Source of the DNA: Methanolinea sp.
Lineage (GTDB): Archaea; Halobacteriota; Methanomicrobia; Methanomicrobiales; Methanospirillaceae
NCBI GenBank assembly: GCA_013331225.1
Contig: DUGV01000116.1
Span: forward strand, 1-5,268
DNA length: 5,268 bases
Direction: 5' to 3'
Positions 4,984 to 5,268 of the stretch are shown in pieces. The position numbers were made by a program, and so were the translations under genes. The notes beneath the pieces are model-generated. The model saw only the letters and a program-made list of their open reading frames with translations. It did no database searches and was not told where the DNA came from. The stretch's first letter is position 1. The number at the start of each line of letters is the position of its first letter.

Positions 4984-5185
4984 GCCTAAGTACCATGCCG
5001 GGTGGACCAATAATGATTCCCATCCCGCATCGTATCGCAGGGCGCATATCCTCTGTTTTGGAGGAATCGCGAATCAATTCTTCTCGTGCAGAGCCAGGGA
5101 ACTTCTATATGAGAGCAACAAGATATGAGTCTATCAGGAGACTGAATCTGCCTTGCCGGAACCGAAACGACGACCGCATGTCTTG
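4984..5185. other. Divergent promoter region
   Basis: This 202-base gap separates the divergent phosphatidyltransferase and the unidentified gene at 5186. ATTATT on the minus strand (near 5010-5015) is about 28 bases before the phosphatidyltransferase ATG and may be its TATA element. TCTATATGAG (5104-5113) is a candidate for the plus-strand gene but is some 75 bases away from its start. No ribosome binding site stands out for either gene. Confidence 0.35.
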
Positions 5186-5268
5186 ATGATGTCAGAGATC
5201 ACCGTGGACGGGAAACTGACCCTGAAAAAGGGGGCATCGAGCAAGATCCTGATGAAGTACATGGACCC
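5186..5268 (+). CDS. Unidentified protein, N-terminal fragment (3' end outside window)
   Basis: The frame opens with ATGATG and gives MMSEITVDGKLTLKKGASSK followed by ILMKYMD before the window ends. Its codon use (GTG, GAC, CTG, AAG, ATC) is like that of the neighbouring genes, which argues for a real gene. I do not recognise the family: the visible part looks like a beta hairpin then a basic helix. Either ATG (5186 or 5189) could be the start. No ribosome binding site is seen. It is divergent from the phosphatidyltransferase. Confidence 0.5.
   Translation, partial: MMSEITVDGKLTLKKGASSKILMKYMD

Noticed and set aside
4995..5186. Plus-strand frame of 63 residues ending in TGATG at the last gene
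   Set aside because: Composition looks like non-coding DNA, there is no ribosome binding site and it spans the divergent promoter region. The overlap with the next start is noted as a weak curiosity only.

Overview
The window looks like the chromosome of a methanogenic euryarchaeon, probably of the order Methanomicrobiales. The reasons are an archaeal TATA-box-binding protein, transcription factor S, an archaeal type IV pilin-like protein, an archaeosortase with a Cys/Arg/His triad, AT-rich TATA promoters, and GGTGA or GAGGT ribosome binding sites in moderately GC-rich DNA. The order is inferred from protein resemblance, not from a database search.

Left part (1-1060). On the minus strand lie the start of a small helix-turn-helix regulator (1-178, cut by the window edge) and the gene for TBP (287-847). 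TBP has its own TATA box and appears to be leaderless. Upstream of TBP, at 901-975, is a short minus-strand remnant that reads like the last residues of an MgtE/SLC41-type divalent-cation transporter. Its frame is closed by stops just upstream, so it is probably a gene scar.

Middle (1061-3435). On the plus strand is a secreted type IV pilin-like protein whose second half is an SdrD-B-like beta-sandwich domain. The DNA of that half is visibly more AT-rich than the first half. A 328-base gap full of hairpins follows. Then come, on the minus strand, a DUF6064-like six- to seven-helix membrane protein (2256-2909) and the gene for transcription factor S (3124-3435). The gap between these two holds a GC-rich palindromic element and an 18-base copy of a piece of the TFS coding sequence.

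Right part (3436-5268). A plus-strand archaeosortase A-type gene (about 3552-4379) overlaps tail to tail by 29 bases with a minus-strand CDP-alcohol phosphatidyltransferase (4351-4983). Archaeosortases cut C-terminal anchors from surface proteins, and in haloarchaea the mature proteins are joined to lipid. A phospholipid head-group enzyme beside the sortase is therefore a meaningful neighbour. The last 83 bases start an unidentified plus-strand gene.

Two themes run through the window: basal transcription (TBP, TFS, a small regulator) and the cell surface (pilin-like protein, archaeosortase, lipid head-group synthase). No CRISPR array, tRNA, rRNA or complete insertion sequence was seen. The more unusual signals are the ArtA/lipid-enzyme pair, the composite pilin gene beside a transporter scar, and the TFS echo next to the palindromic element.
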